From the NCBI RefSeq assembly GCF_014697355.1, contig NZ_JACJRQ010000003.1, positions 248,001 through 312,000 of the forward strand: DNA of 64,000 nt. The letters are read 5' to 3'. Of the stretch, positions 38,666 to 48,259 are shown in pieces. The position numbers were made by a program, and so were the translations under genes. The stretch's first letter is position 1; every line of letters begins with the position of its first letter. The notes under the pieces were generated by a model. The model was not told the origin of the DNA and made no database searches. It worked only from the letters and a program-made list of their open reading frames with translations. This DNA comes from Nostoc calcicola FACHB-3891 (lineage in GTDB: Bacteria > Cyanobacteriota > Cyanobacteriia > Cyanobacteriales > Nostocaceae).

Positions 38666-38989
38666 TCCTAAGGGATTTCCAAGAAATAAATTATCGAACC
38701 ACGGAGGCGCAGAGAACACAGAGAGAGGAGAAATACAGAGGGTTTTTGCTTTAGTTTTGGGATATTTTTTTATTTGCAATTTCCTAAACTCAACTTGCGT
38801 TCAATATTGATTTTAGGAATTGATTAGCAATTAAAACCTCATGGTAATAATTAAGATTTAAAATCTTAGTTTTTACTCAAATTATTCAGATACATGCTAA
38901 ATTTATGAACAGATTTATTCTCATTACTAAGATTATCAAATTTATTCAAGCTGTGTAGCGTCAGCATCATTATAAATTTGGAGAGTATT
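38666..38989. other. Intergenic region upstream of the CBS-CP12 gene
   Basis: 38698-38730 is a CACGGAGGCGCAGAG-type dispersed repeat. 38864-38880 has CTTA and CTCA spaced 11 bp (TCTTAGTTTTTACTCAA), a weak relative of the hox-island tandem motif. No gene seen. Confidence 0.45.
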
Positions 38990-39610
38990 ATGTTGAAAGC
39001 ATCTGACATTATGACTAAAGATGTTGCTACAATTCGCAGTTCAGCAACGGTGGCTGAAGCAGTTAAACTCTTAAAAGCAAGGGACTGGAAAGCACTCATT
39101 GTAGATCGTCGCCATGAACAGGATGCCTACGGAATTATTACTGAAAGCGATATTGTATATAAAGTGATTGCTTATGGTAAAGACCCCTCTAGAATACGTG
39201 TTTATGAAGTGATGACCAAGCCTTGTATTGTCATCAATCCTGACCTTGGTTTAGAATACGTAGCAAGATTATTTGCTGAGTATAATTTGCACAGAGCGCC
39301 TGTTATTCAGGGTGAACTAGTGGGTATCATTTCCCTAGCTGATATTCTAGCTAATAGTAACTTTCTTGAACTGCCCCATACTATCCTACTAGAACAACAA
39401 CTTCAGGACGAAATTAAAAAAGCTCGTGCAATTTGCGATCGAAAAGGCATCCATTCAGAAGAATGTGCTGCTGCTTGGGATGTCATTGAGGAATTACAAG
39501 CCGAGATGGCACATCAACGAGATGAGAAAGTCATGAAAACAGCTTTTGAAGAATACTGCGATGAATATCCAGAAGCCAAAGGATTCTATAACACTTGGTG
39601 TAGTGGTTGA
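38990..39610 (+). CDS. CBS-pair protein fused to a CP12 domain
   Basis: A 206-residue fusion. Residues about 1-125 are two CBS motifs (ASDIMTKDVATIRSSATV, then VYEVMTKPCIVINPDLGL), which usually bind adenine nucleotides. Residues about 135-206 are a CP12 domain with the pattern ICDRKGIHSEECAAAWDVIE and a C-terminal loop YCDEYPEAKGFYNTWC, keeping both redox-active cysteine pairs. CP12 forms a dark complex with GAPDH and phosphoribulokinase. The ATG at 38990 follows GGAGAG. In the hox cluster it could link adenylate and redox state to carbon flow when fermentation starts. Confidence 0.9.
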   Translation: MLKASDIMTKDVATIRSSATVAEAVKLLKARDWKALIVDRRHEQDAYGIITESDIVYKVIAYGKDPSRIRVYEVMTKPCIVINPDLGLEYVARLFAEYNLHRAPVIQGELVGIISLADILANSNFLELPHTILLEQQLQDEIKKARAICDRKGIHSEECAAAWDVIEELQAEMAHQRDEKVMKTAFEEYCDEYPEAKGFYNTWCSG

Positions 39611-39738
39611 CGGGATTTTAGATTTTAAATTTTGGATTTTGGATTGAAGATTGAAAATAAAAAATTTAAAAATATTACAAGTCTGCGAATGAATTCACGG
39701 GATAAATCTAAAATCTAAAATCCAAAATTAAGATATTT

Positions 39739-41187
39739 ATGAAAAAAATAATCATCGACCCAGTTAGCCGAATTGAAGGACATGCCAAAATCAGTATTTA
39801 TTTGGATGATACAGGACAAGTAAGCGATGCTCGCTTTCATGTTACAGAATTTCGCGGCTTTGAAAAGTTTTGTGAAGGTCGCCCGTTGTGGGAAATGCCA
39901 GGAATTACGGCGCGGATTTGTGGAATTTGTCCGGTGAGTCATTTGTTGGCATCGGCGAAGGCTGGCGATCGCATTCTCGCTGTTACAATTCCGAAAGCAG
40001 CTGAAAAACTGCGCCGTTTAATGAATTTAGGGCAAATCATCCAATCCCACGCCTTGAGTTTCTTCCACCTCAGCGCCCCAGATTTATTATTAGGCATGGA
40101 TAGCGATCCTGCAAAACGCAATGTATTTGGCTTAATTGCAGCCGAACCAGAACTAGCGCGTGGCGGAATCCGCTTGCGTCAATTTGGACAAGAAATTATT
40201 GAACAATTGGGAGGGCGAAAAATACATCCATCATGGGCAATTCCTGGTGGTGTCCGCGAACCTTTATCCTCAGAAGGACGCACCCATATTCAAAACCGTA
40301 TCCCAGAAGCACGCGCCACAATATTAGATGCACTGGGTAGATTTAAAAACTTACTCGAAGATTATGAAAAAGAAGTGCAAACCTTCGGCAATTTTCCTAC
40401 CTTATTTATGGGGTTAGTCACCCCTGATGGTTTGTGGGAAAATTACGACGGACATATTCGTTTTGTAGATAGTGCTGGTAATATTATTGCTGATAAACTC
40501 GATGCAGCTGATTATCAAAAATTTATTGGTGAAGCAGTTCAACCAGATTCTTATTTAAAATCTCCTTATTATCGTCCTTTGGGTTATCCTGACCAGAGCG
40601 ACTATTGTCGTTTAGATAGTGGTATTTATCGAGTCGGACCGCTAGCACGTTTGAATATTTGCAGTCATATTGGTACACCTTTAGCCGATGCACAGTTGAG
40701 AGAATTTAGACACAGAGGTAAAGGCACTGTCACCTCATCATTTTTCTATCACTACGCCCGCTTAATTGAAATTTTGGCTTGCATTGAACGCATAGAAATT
40801 ATGATGGATGACCCTGATTTATTATCAAATCGACTACGGGCTGATGCTGGCATTAATCAATTAGAAGGAGTGGGTGTAAGTGAAGCACCACGCGGTACAT
40901 TATTTCATCATTATCAAGTTGATGAAAACGGCTTACTTCAAAAAGTAAATTTAGTAATTGCCACAGGTCAGAATAATCTAGCAATGAATCGCACAGTCGC
41001 TCAAATTGCCCGACATTTTATTCACGGTTCAGAAATTCCTGAAGGAATGTTAAACCGAGTTGAGGCAGGAATCAGAGCATTTGACCCTTGTTTGAGTTGT
41101 TCAACTCATGCAGCAGGTCAAATGCCCTTGCATATTCAATTAGTTGGGATAGATGGGAGTATTGTTAATGAGGTTTGGCGAGAGTAG
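39739..41187 (+). CDS. hoxH: Bidirectional NiFe hydrogenase large subunit HoxH
   Basis: A 482-residue catalytic subunit. The Ni-Fe ligands are [10 protein letters not shown] (Cys61 and Cys64) and DPCLSCSTH (Cys451 and Cys454). The C-terminal 25 residues after His457 ([13 protein letters not shown]...) are the tail removed by the HoxW protease during maturation. Length is normal. The stop codon lies inside the target duplication of a MITE-like insertion (41190-41324). A dispersed AAATCTAAAATCC-type repeat precedes the gene. Confidence 0.96.
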   Translation: MKKIIIDPVSRIEGHAKISIYLDDTGQVSDARFHVTEFRGFEKFCEGRPLWEMPGITARICGICPVSHLLASAKAGDRILAVTIPKAAEKLRRLMNLGQIIQSHALSFFHLSAPDLLLGMDSDPAKRNVFGLIAAEPELARGGIRLRQFGQEIIEQLGGRKIHPSWAIPGGVREPLSSEGRTHIQNRIPEARATILDALGRFKNLLEDYEKEVQTFGNFPTLFMGLVTPDGLWENYDGHIRFVDSAGNIIADKLDAADYQKFIGEAVQPDSYLKSPYYRPLGYPDQSDYCRLDSGIYRVGPLARLNICSHIGTPLADAQLREFRHRGKGTVTSSFFYHYARLIEILACIERIEIMMDDPDLLSNRLRADAGINQLEGVGVSEAPRGTLFHHYQVDENGLLQKVNLVIATGQNNLAMNRTVAQIARHFIHGSEIPEGMLNRVEAGIRAFDPCLSCSTHAAGQMPLHIQLVGIDGSIVNEVWRE

Positions 41188-41189
41188 GG

Positions 41190-41324
41190 GCAATACGGTT
41201 CGGTTAAGGTTTTCTGATGAAAATTCTAGATCCAAAGACGCGAAAAATCGCCGTCTCTACAAGGATCAATCTTTTGTAGAGACGGCGATTTTTCGCGTCT
41301 TTTGGCTTAACCAAACCGTATTGA
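41190..41324. mobile_element. MITE-like element, family E, inserted at the hoxH stop codon
   Basis: Outer ends CAATACGGTTCGGTTAAG (41191-41208) and CTTAACCAAACCGTATTG (41307-41324) are inverted repeats with one mismatch. AGAGTAGGG flanks both sides (41181-41189 and 41325-41333), a 9-bp target duplication that includes the hoxH TAG. Inside is a second long near-perfect stem (41233-41263 with 41275-41306) built from a GACGCG-type repeat; it should form a strong hairpin and may act as a terminator. Confidence 0.85.
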
Positions 41325-41554
41325 GAGTAGGGTAGCACAGCTGTGCTACCCTACAAATTGGTGTAATTCAAATTAATTATTAGACTGTGGTATCAAAATA
41401 TTCCTAATTCTGAATCCTGAATTCTGAATTCTGAATTCTTCCACAAAAGTTCTCTCATAACATTTAACATTCATGCTTATGTGATTTGGATTTCAAAACC
41501 CAAATCTACCAAGGGCGATAATTCTTAATGGTAGAATAACAGAAGCATGAAAAC

Positions 41555-42412
41555 GTGAATACAAAACTCCTCATTTCTCCTCAAGAACTCACGTCGCTGT
41601 TAGCAGAAAAGTCATCACAGACTGTGATTGTCGATACGCGAAGTCAAGAAGAATATGCTATTTCTCATATTCCTCAATCAATAAATATTAGAGATTTTTT
41701 CACCTATCTTTTAGAGAATTCCTCCCCAGCAGGATTAAAGGAATTGCAAGAGTATTTTGCAGAAATTATGAGCAGGGTAGGAATATCCGGTACTGAACAT
41801 TTAATTGTTTATGAAGATGCTCTCAATAGAGGTTATGGTCAATCTTGTCGAGCAGCTTTCTTACTGAAATATTTGGGTTGCACTCAGGTATCTATTTTAC
41901 ACGGAGGATATAAAGCATGGCTCAAAGCAGGATTACCTACTACCGATGAAGTACCGAACCGTGAAAGTAGCATATTTAGATTGCATCCCAACGCTGACAT
42001 AATGGTGACTACTGCCGAAATGTTGCAAGCAATTGATAACCCAGCAATTATTAAATTAGATGTGCGCGATTGCAATGAATGGCTTGGGCTGAGTTCTTCT
42101 CCCTACACTCCTGATTTTTGTCCCCGCAAAGGTAGAATCCCTAACGCAGTATGGTTAGAATGGCATCGTCTGATGAATTGTGATTCCGAAATCCCCATGT
42201 TGCGATCGCCAGCCGAAATCCAAGAAATTTGCCAGTCACTAAGTATTACTTCAGAGTCTATTGTGTATATTTACTGCTTTAAAGGTTCAAGGGCTGCAAA
42301 TACATTAATAGCCCTTGAACAAGCAGGAATTTCTGCTAGAAATTATTTTGGCTCTTGGAATGAATGGTCTCGTGATTTTGCACTACCAATTGATAGCAGA
42401 GTCATATCATGA
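41555..42412 (+). CDS. Rhodanese-type sulfurtransferase
   Basis: A 285-residue two-domain rhodanese. The N-terminal inactive domain (VIVDTRSQEEYAISHIPQS) and the C-terminal active domain with the persulfide cysteine in YCFKGSRAA match thiosulfate or 3-mercaptopyruvate sulfurtransferases. The CFKGSR loop is neither the CRKG of typical rhodanese nor the CGSG of MPST, so the donor is uncertain. The start codon is GTG. Lying behind hoxH, it could supply sulfur for iron-sulfur clusters, but this is inference. Confidence 0.85.
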   Translation: MNTKLLISPQELTSLLAEKSSQTVIVDTRSQEEYAISHIPQSINIRDFFTYLLENSSPAGLKELQEYFAEIMSRVGISGTEHLIVYEDALNRGYGQSCRAAFLLKYLGCTQVSILHGGYKAWLKAGLPTTDEVPNRESSIFRLHPNADIMVTTAEMLQAIDNPAIIKLDVRDCNEWLGLSSSPYTPDFCPRKGRIPNAVWLEWHRLMNCDSEIPMLRSPAEIQEICQSLSITSESIVYIYCFKGSRAANTLIALEQAGISARNYFGSWNEWSRDFALPIDSRVIS

Positions 42413-42481
42413 ACAACACTAGAAGCGATCGCAATAATTTTTCTTCATTCAAACAATACCATCTGTCATTACCCAACATTA

Positions 42482-42973
42482 TTATTGCACATTAAACAAA
42501 AATGGTTTGACAGATAAAATCATACGCTCTAGCTCCGTTTTATTGTGTTTGAGAAGAGTATGTCCCCATAATTTATTCGTGTTATCAGAGCAATCTTTTG
42601 CAAGAGCTTCTCCGATCTGCTCAAAATTCTCTCTAATGTCTCTCCTTAAAATTTCTGGTTCAGATAGCACTCCAAGAATGAATACTCTATCAATTAAATC
42701 CTTTGAAATTTTATCCTTGACATAACTCAATCTATTTTCATCTTCATCAAAATCAATCAGCAAGACAATCATTCTGTGTGGATATTGTCGCATCGTAGTG
42801 GCATAATCATGCGTGAATATCTCCACAACATTCTCCCAGCCACGAGCCTCTGGTAAAACTTGAATAGCCCGATTATTGAGGTTGAGATTTAGAATAAATC
42901 TGTTTGCAATTTGGCGATTAGCATCGTCTTCGGGCAAAACAAAAAGATGCGGTTGATACTTATTTATGCTCAT
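42482..42973 (-). CDS. Small Toprim-like partner of the AAA ATPase
   Basis: A 163-residue protein, not firmly recognised. The N-terminal strand plus acidic residues (FVLPEDDANRQIANRF) and the later LLIDFDEDENR with DxD-like acids look like a minimal Toprim nuclease core. Its ATG overlaps the stop of the upstream ATPase gene (ATGA), so the two work as a pair. Two-gene AAA plus Toprim modules are common in phage defence (OLD/Gabija, AbiL and PARIS types). Here it lies head-on to the hox genes between a rhodanese gene and hoxW, which suggests an insertion. Nuclease activity is an inference. Confidence 0.55.
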   Translation of the reverse strand: MSINKYQPHLFVLPEDDANRQIANRFILNLNLNNRAIQVLPEARGWENVVEIFTHDYATTMRQYPHRMIVLLIDFDEDENRLSYVKDKISKDLIDRVFILGVLSEPEILRRDIRENFEQIGEALAKDCSDNTNKLWGHTLLKHNKTELERMILSVKPFLFNVQ

Positions 42974-44094
42974 ATTTCTATATCGCCACGAATCAAGGCA
43001 TCTACAAAATCACCTTGAACAGACAGATCGCTGAGCAGTCTGACTAAAGTTGGTTCTAAGTGGGTTTTTCGATGTAGAACTAAGGTGTTTTCATCTGAAA
43101 ATTTTCGGATTGCTTCAGGATTATGAGATGTCACTAAAATTTGACCACTATTCTTAAATGATCGTCGCAGTGATGTGACAAAATGACCAACCTCTGATAA
43201 TGATAGATAGTTGTCAGGCTCATCCCAGAAGCAAAAAAGTGGTCCGTAGAATTTGTTAGCAGCTAAGACGACAGCACAAAGAAAAAAGCATTTTTCGCCG
43301 TCAGATAAGTCTTTAAAGTCAATACTCAGATTTGCATTATTTGCTTCAAATCGAACAATCATATTTTTAGAATCTTTGCCAATCTGTTCATTCAGAAAAT
43401 CCTGAATGTCAGGCATAACTTCTCGGAGATATTTGTCAACTTGTGTGTAAGCCGCAGGATAACGACTAAGTAACCCAGAAATCCACTCCCCGAAGTTTGA
43501 AGCGTCTGGCTTTGGCTCCAAAGTTTCACCGTTAGATTCTCCAGTCATCAAGGTTGGGAGCGGAGATAAAATAATCGTGCGACCAAGCCAAGTCTTGAAA
43601 ATATGAAGTGGATCGGTTTCTGATTGCTCCTGAATTATTGGAAGAGCAACAAGATGCCAATCTACAAGAAACTGAGCCTCACGATTTTGTGAACTGTTGT
43701 GAAGAGTGACCTGAGCTTCTTTTCGAGAGTAGATTGGATCTCCTAAAACTAGCAGTTGCTCTTCAAAAACTCGAAGCTCTTTAAATTTTTCTGGCAACTC
43801 TAAGGCTAGGACATATTTGTATAATTTATCGTCAAGTAATACTTCTATTTCAAACCGGATCGGCACATCAGACCTTCCACGAGCAAAATCTTTTGGGCTA
43901 ATAAGGTTAAGGTTTTCAAGTTCGCGCATTCTATTGATGCCTCGACTAATCTTCTGAAGCACCTCTAATGCAATTCCAATAGTTGATTTACCTGCACCGT
44001 TTTTTCCAATCAAGAGAGCAGATGACATCCCCTTTATCGGCAGTTCAAAGTTTTCTAAGCATCTGAAGTTGTGTATGTACAGTCTTTGGAGCAT
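42970..44094 (-). CDS. AAA_21/OLD-like ABC-type ATPase
   Basis: A 374-residue SMC/ABC-fold ATPase without membrane segments. Walker A is GKNGAGKST (about residues 32-40). The N-terminal IHNFRCLENFELPIKG is typical of RecF/OLD-like proteins. The ABC signature is LSDGEK, Walker B is LFCFWDEPDNYLS, and the switch His is in TSHNPE. The ATPase dimer would control the coupled Toprim-like protein. The pattern fits a phage-defence or DNA-repair module; I cannot assign a named system. Confidence 0.75.
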   Translation of the reverse strand: MLQRLYIHNFRCLENFELPIKGMSSALLIGKNGAGKSTIGIALEVLQKISRGINRMRELENLNLISPKDFARGRSDVPIRFEIEVLLDDKLYKYVLALELPEKFKELRVFEEQLLVLGDPIYSRKEAQVTLHNSSQNREAQFLVDWHLVALPIIQEQSETDPLHIFKTWLGRTIILSPLPTLMTGESNGETLEPKPDASNFGEWISGLLSRYPAAYTQVDKYLREVMPDIQDFLNEQIGKDSKNMIVRFEANNANLSIDFKDLSDGEKCFFLCAVVLAANKFYGPLFCFWDEPDNYLSLSEVGHFVTSLRRSFKNSGQILVTSHNPEAIRKFSDENTLVLHRKTHLEPTLVRLLSDLSVQGDFVDALIRGDIEI

Positions 44095-44298
44095 AGGAAA
44101 ACAATTCCAAGAAGTGGAAAGTGAAAGAACTTTTTGATCTGCCTAAGTAGTGAATAAGCATTGGCAAGAGTTTCTAGCGAATTCGGGTGTTTTGCCGATC
44201 GATACAAGGATTAGCCCTATATTAGATTACATTTAGTTTCAAAACAAATGTCAATAATTTGAAAAAATTGTGATAAATATTTAAAAGCTTGTCTATAT

Positions 44299-44315
44299 CC
44301 TCACAATTTCCTCAA
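44299..44315 (+). promoter_or_regulatory. 17-bp tandem motif upstream of hoxW
   Basis: CCTCACAATTTCCTCAA, CTCA half-sites at 44300 and 44311, 43 bp before the hoxW start codon. This is the best match to the consensus. Confidence 0.62.
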
Positions 44316-44358
44316 GTTTTTTCCCTAAGTTGAAACTGGTGTTAGACAGCTAAAAATT

Positions 44359-44808
44359 ATGAATTGCAATGTAATAGCTATCGGTTACGGTAATGAGTTG
44401 CGTAGTGATGATGGCATTGGTCAACGAGTAGCTAAGGCGTTGCATCTATCTAACGTGAAATCTCTTGCTGTCCATCAACTGACACCCGAACTTGCCCAAA
44501 ATTTAGCCCATGCTGATTTGGCAATCTTTATCGATGCTTGTTTCACCTCCCAAAGTTCCCAGATACAAGTAGAATCACTTTCACCTGCATCTTTCAAGAT
44601 TATCGCCGGACATATGAGCGATCCGCGATCGCTTTTAGCTCTGACTAAAGCAATTTACGGTTATTGTCCGCCGTCTTGGTGGATTAAAGTACCAGGAGTA
44701 AACTTTGAGTTAGGCTACACTTTATCACCAACTGCCGAAACTGGAGTGGCGATCGCTTTACAAAAAGTTACCCAAATTATAGACGAAACTTTTAGCGTAC
44801 TTCTTTAA
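44359..44808 (+). CDS. hoxW: Hydrogenase maturation protease HoxW
   Basis: A 149-residue HycI/HoxW-type endopeptidase that cuts the C-terminal tail of HoxH after nickel insertion. Visible: [19 protein letters not shown] with the metal-sensing acidic residue, and FIDACF with the second one. Length is normal. It is followed 34 bp later by the acetate-CoA ligase gene, so both probably share the promoter with the tandem motif. Confidence 0.9.
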   Translation: MNCNVIAIGYGNELRSDDGIGQRVAKALHLSNVKSLAVHQLTPELAQNLAHADLAIFIDACFTSQSSQIQVESLSPASFKIIAGHMSDPRSLLALTKAIYGYCPPSWWIKVPGVNFELGYTLSPTAETGVAIALQKVTQIIDETFSVLL

Positions 44809-44842
44809 AATTTTCCTGAACGCTTACCTGAAACACCAACTC

Positions 44843-47632
44843 ATGCAAAAGCCTATCCAGTCACCCATCGAACACGCCTATGATATTTTGCGAACCGAGA
44901 AAGTTAATCCTCTCGGTGCTATTTTTTCGCCAAAAAGTGTTGCGGTAATTGGTGCTAGCGAAAAAGCTGATAGTGTTGGACGCACTCTGTTATGGAACTT
45001 AATTAGTAATCCTTTTGGTGGAACAATTTTCCCTGTCAATCCCAAACGCCACAGCATCCTGGGAATCAAAGCCTACCCGACTATATTTGATGTCCCAGAA
45101 TTAGTGGATTTAGCAGTTATCGCCACCCCAGCGCCTACAGTTCCCAACATTATCAGTCAGTGCGTTGATGCAGGTGTCAAAGGTGCAATTATCCTCAGTG
45201 CTGGTTTTAAAGAAGCTGGTGCAGAGGGTGTAGCCTTAGAACAGCAAATACTTGAGCAAGCACATCGTGGCAATATGCGGATTATAGGCCCCAATTGCTT
45301 GGGTGTGATGAGTCCACGCACCGGTTTAAATGCGACTTTTGCCAGTACAATGGCGCGTCCTGGGAATGTCGGCTTTATTAGTCAAAGTGGAGCGCTTTGT
45401 ACTGCTATCCTGGATTGGAGTTTTCGGGAAAACGTTGGTTTTAGCGCCTTTGTTTCCCTTGGTTCAATGCTGGATGTGGGTTGGGGAGATTTAATTTACT
45501 ACCTTGGTGATGACCCCCAGACAAAAAGTATTGTAATTTACATGGAATCAATTGGAAATGCGCGATCGTTTCTCTCAGCAGCGCGGGAAGTTGCCTTAAC
45601 TAAGCCGATTATTGTCATCAAAGCAGGACGTACCGCAGCCGCAGCCAAAGCCGCAGCTTCTCACACTGGCGCACTTACAGGCAGTGATGAGGTTTTGGAT
45701 GCAGCTTTCCGCCGTTGTGGGGTGTTGCGCGTCAACAGCATCTCTGACTTGTTTGATATGGCAGAGGTATTAGCAAAACAACCCCGTCCCAAAGGGCCAC
45801 GCCTGACAATTGTCACTAACGCGGGGGGACCTGGAGTCCTGGCTACCGATGCTTTGATTGCTGCTGGTGGAGAAGTTGCACCAATTTCTGAAGAAACAAC
45901 CGCAGCTTTGAATCAAATACTACCAACACATTGGAGTCACGGTAATCCGATTGATATTCTCGGTGACGCCGATCCCCAAAGATATACCAAAGCCTTAGAA
46001 ATTGCTGCTAAAGATCCAAATAGTGACGGCTTATTGGTGATTCTGACTCCTCAAGCAATGACAGATCCCACCCAAACAGCCGAACAATTGAAACCCTACG
46101 CACAGATAGCAGGTAAACCCATCCTTGCCAGTTGGATGGGAGGAGCAGACATCGCCGCAGGTGAGATGATTCTCAACCGTCACCATATTCCTACATATAC
46201 TTACCCCGATACTGCTGCTCGGATTTTTAGTTACATGTGGCAGTCTAGTTATAACTTGCGCGGTATCTACGAAACTCCTGTAATGCCTGAATTTGATTTT
46301 GCTTCAGGCATACCAGACCGTAACTGTGTGGAAAAAATTATCCAAACAGCACGTCAGGCACAGCGAACTATTCTTACGGAGTTTGAATCCAAGCAAATTT
46401 TAGCAGCTTATGGTATTCCGGTGGTTGCCACTTGCGTTGCTAAAAGTGAGGATGAAGCAGTTCAATGTGCTGAAACAATTGGTTATCCAGTGGTTTTAAA
46501 GCTGTTTTCCGAGATTATTACTCATAAAACCGATGTTGGCGGCGTGCAGTTGAATCTGAAAGATGCTGAAGCTGTACGACATGCTTACCGTATTATTGAA
46601 TCTTCTTTAGAGGAGAAATTGCAACGCGATCCTGATTATTTAGACGCGATGAATCGCGTCTCTACAAAATTATTTTTGGGTGTAACGGTGCAGCCAATGG
46701 TAAAAATGGCTGGTTATGAATTGATTATTGGCAGTAGTTTGGATGCACAGTTTGGACCGGTGTTGCTGTTTGGCGCAGGAGGACAGCTAGTTGAGGTTTT
46801 TCAAGATCGGGCGATCGCACTTCCACCCCTGAATACGACTTTAGCGCGGCGGATGATGGAGCAAACACAAATTTATAAGGCGCTCAAAGGAGTCCGGGGA
46901 CGCAAAAGTGTCGATCTGGCTGCCCTTGAACAATTAATGGTGGTATTTAGTCAATTAGTTGTAGAACAGCGTGGGATTAAGGAAATCGATATTAACCCGT
47001 TGCTAGCTTCATCTGAACAATTAATCGCCCTCGATGCTCGAATTATCCTTCACGAACCAAATGTTAAACAAAGCGAACTACCAAAGTTAGCGATTCGACC
47101 TTATCCTACACAATATGTCAGCAATTGGACGATGAAAGATGGCACTCCTGTGACCATTCGTCCCATCCGTCCAGAAGATGAACCGCTGATGGTGCAATTT
47201 CACAAGACACTCTCAGAGCAAAGCGTTTATTTTCGGTATTTTCACTTAATAAAACTCCAGTCAAGAGTAGCCCACGAACGGCTAACACGTATTTGTTTTA
47301 TTGATTATGACCGCGAAATAGCCCTAGTTGTAGAACATCAAAATCCCGAAACCCAGACACGGGAAATATTAGCAGTTGGGCGGTTAAGTAAAATACATGG
47401 TACAAGTGAAGCAGAATTTGCAATTGTGGTGAGCGATCGCTCTCAGTGCCAAGGTATAGGAACCGAGTTACTACAAAGGTTACTGCAAGTGAGTCGAGAT
47501 GAGCAACTAAATAAAATTACTGCTGATATTTTGGTTGATAATTATGGTATGCAAAAAGTTTGTGAGAAACTTGGTTTTCGCATTGAACGCACCGACGATC
47601 CTACTGTAGTCAAAGCCCAAATCGACATCTAA
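44843..47632 (+). CDS. ADP-forming acetate-CoA ligase fused to a GNAT domain
   Basis: A 929-residue fusion. Order: CoA-binding domain ([18 protein letters not shown]), ligase-CoA domain with the phospho-His in [15 protein letters not shown]-grasp subunit (about residues 480-730), and a C-terminal GNAT acetyltransferase (about 770-925) starting [13 protein letters not shown] with the acetyl-CoA loop [12 protein letters not shown]. It could make acetate plus ATP from acetyl-CoA, or act as a Pat-type protein acetylase. In Pat-type proteins the ligase is often dead, but here the His motif is intact. A dispersed repeat is read in frame at 46643-46665 (LDAMNRVST). Cotranscribed with hoxW and upstream of nifJ. 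Confidence 0.88.
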   Translation: MQKPIQSPIEHAYDILRTEKVNPLGAIFSPKSVAVIGASEKADSVGRTLLWNLISNPFGGTIFPVNPKRHSILGIKAYPTIFDVPELVDLAVIATPAPTVPNIISQCVDAGVKGAIILSAGFKEAGAEGVALEQQILEQAHRGNMRIIGPNCLGVMSPRTGLNATFASTMARPGNVGFISQSGALCTAILDWSFRENVGFSAFVSLGSMLDVGWGDLIYYLGDDPQTKSIVIYMESIGNARSFLSAAREVALTKPIIVIKAGRTAAAAKAAASHTGALTGSDEVLDAAFRRCGVLRVNSISDLFDMAEVLAKQPRPKGPRLTIVTNAGGPGVLATDALIAAGGEVAPISEETTAALNQILPTHWSHGNPIDILGDADPQRYTKALEIAAKDPNSDGLLVILTPQAMTDPTQTAEQLKPYAQIAGKPILASWMGGADIAAGEMILNRHHIPTYTYPDTAARIFSYMWQSSYNLRGIYETPVMPEFDFASGIPDRNCVEKIIQTARQAQRTILTEFESKQILAAYGIPVVATCVAKSEDEAVQCAETIGYPVVLKLFSEIITHKTDVGGVQLNLKDAEAVRHAYRIIESSLEEKLQRDPDYLDAMNRVSTKLFLGVTVQPMVKMAGYELIIGSSLDAQFGPVLLFGAGGQLVEVFQDRAIALPPLNTTLARRMMEQTQIYKALKGVRGRKSVDLAALEQLMVVFSQLVVEQRGIKEIDINPLLASSEQLIALDARIILHEPNVKQSELPKLAIRPYPTQYVSNWTMKDGTPVTIRPIRPEDEPLMVQFHKTLSEQSVYFRYFHLIKLQSRVAHERLTRICFIDYDREIALVVEHQNPETQTREILAVGRLSKIHGTSEAEFAIVVSDRSQCQGIGTELLQRLLQVSRDEQLNKITADILVDNYGMQKVCEKLGFRIERTDDPTVVKAQIDI
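46643..46665 (+). repeat. Dispersed palindrome inside the acetate-CoA ligase gene
   Basis: Core GACGCGATGAATCGCGTC plus TCTAC, encoding DAMNRVST in frame in the ATP-grasp domain. Same core as intergenic copies at 2778 and 57748. Confidence 0.85.
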
Positions 47633-47734
47633 AATCAAGTCCAGATAATCATTCGGTATTTTCAGGTTAAGTAGCTCAACAAAGACACCCAGAACCGTGA
47701 CCTTTTTCTCATGACTCAGATGTTGGGATCAATG

Positions 47735-47903
47735 GTGCGTAGGCGTAGCCCGTCGTAGACATCGCCGATACATTTCAGAGCAATCGAAAAACCCACACAA
47801 TCTGAGTACAATTTGATTAGACATAGGCAAGCGTGACCTTCCATGACTCCAGCAACCGATATTCGTACAAGAGCGATGTCTACGACGGGCTGCGCCTACG
47901 CAC
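47735..47903. repeat. 31-bp inverted repeat pair overlapping a gene start
   Basis: Arms at 47735-47765 and 47873-47903 are reverse complements with one mismatch (they include GTCTACGACGGGCT in the right arm). This is a common Nostoc-type dispersed repeat. The right arm is translated as residues 11-20 of the antitoxin-like protein. Confidence 0.85.
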
Positions 47904-48259
47904 TGATTGAGCAGTTATCTCCAGAAAAGTTAACTGCCGTCGTTCAATTGTTAGAATTTCTGTCTGAACCCTCCCAGCAAGGGGCATCCAATCCTCAGGA
48001 GGTAGCCCTGCTTGAAGTCATCCAACGTCGCCTTCAGCCCGATCGGCAGAAAAGATTAGAGGAATTACGCGATCGCTCTGAGTGGGGCGAACTTACCGAC
48101 ATCGAACATCAAGAATTGATCCAGTATGAGGATCAGCTAGAACAGTGGCGGGTAGACCGCCTGGAAGCTCTCATGGAGTTAGCAAGGCTAAAGAATATTG
48201 ACTTGCTTACCTTGAATCGTCAATTCCTGTCGGAGTCTCAGCCCTTCCATGCCGCCTGA
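47843..48259 (+). CDS. Antitoxin-like small protein preceding an HNH gene
   Basis: A 138-residue acidic, helical protein. The segment LIEQLSPEKLTAVVQLLEFL resembles the N-terminus of cyanobacterial VapB/DUF2281-like antitoxin proteins; the rest (RLQPDRQKRLEELRDRSEWGELTDIEHQEL) is charged and helical. Residues 11-20 (RAMSTTGCAY) come from an inserted dispersed repeat. It overlaps a broken HNH endonuclease gene by 11 bp. Pairs of this small protein with an HNH gene recur in cyanobacteria (from memory). Function is uncertain. Confidence 0.6.
   Translation: MTPATDIRTRAMSTTGCAYALIEQLSPEKLTAVVQLLEFLSEPSQQGASNPQEVALLEVIQRRLQPDRQKRLEELRDRSEWGELTDIEHQELIQYEDQLEQWRVDRLEALMELARLKNIDLLTLNRQFLSESQPFHAA

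Noticed and set aside
41441..41460. CCACAAAAGTTCTCTCATAA before the rhodanese gene.
   Set aside because: The half-sites do not align at 11 bp; kept out of the regulon list.
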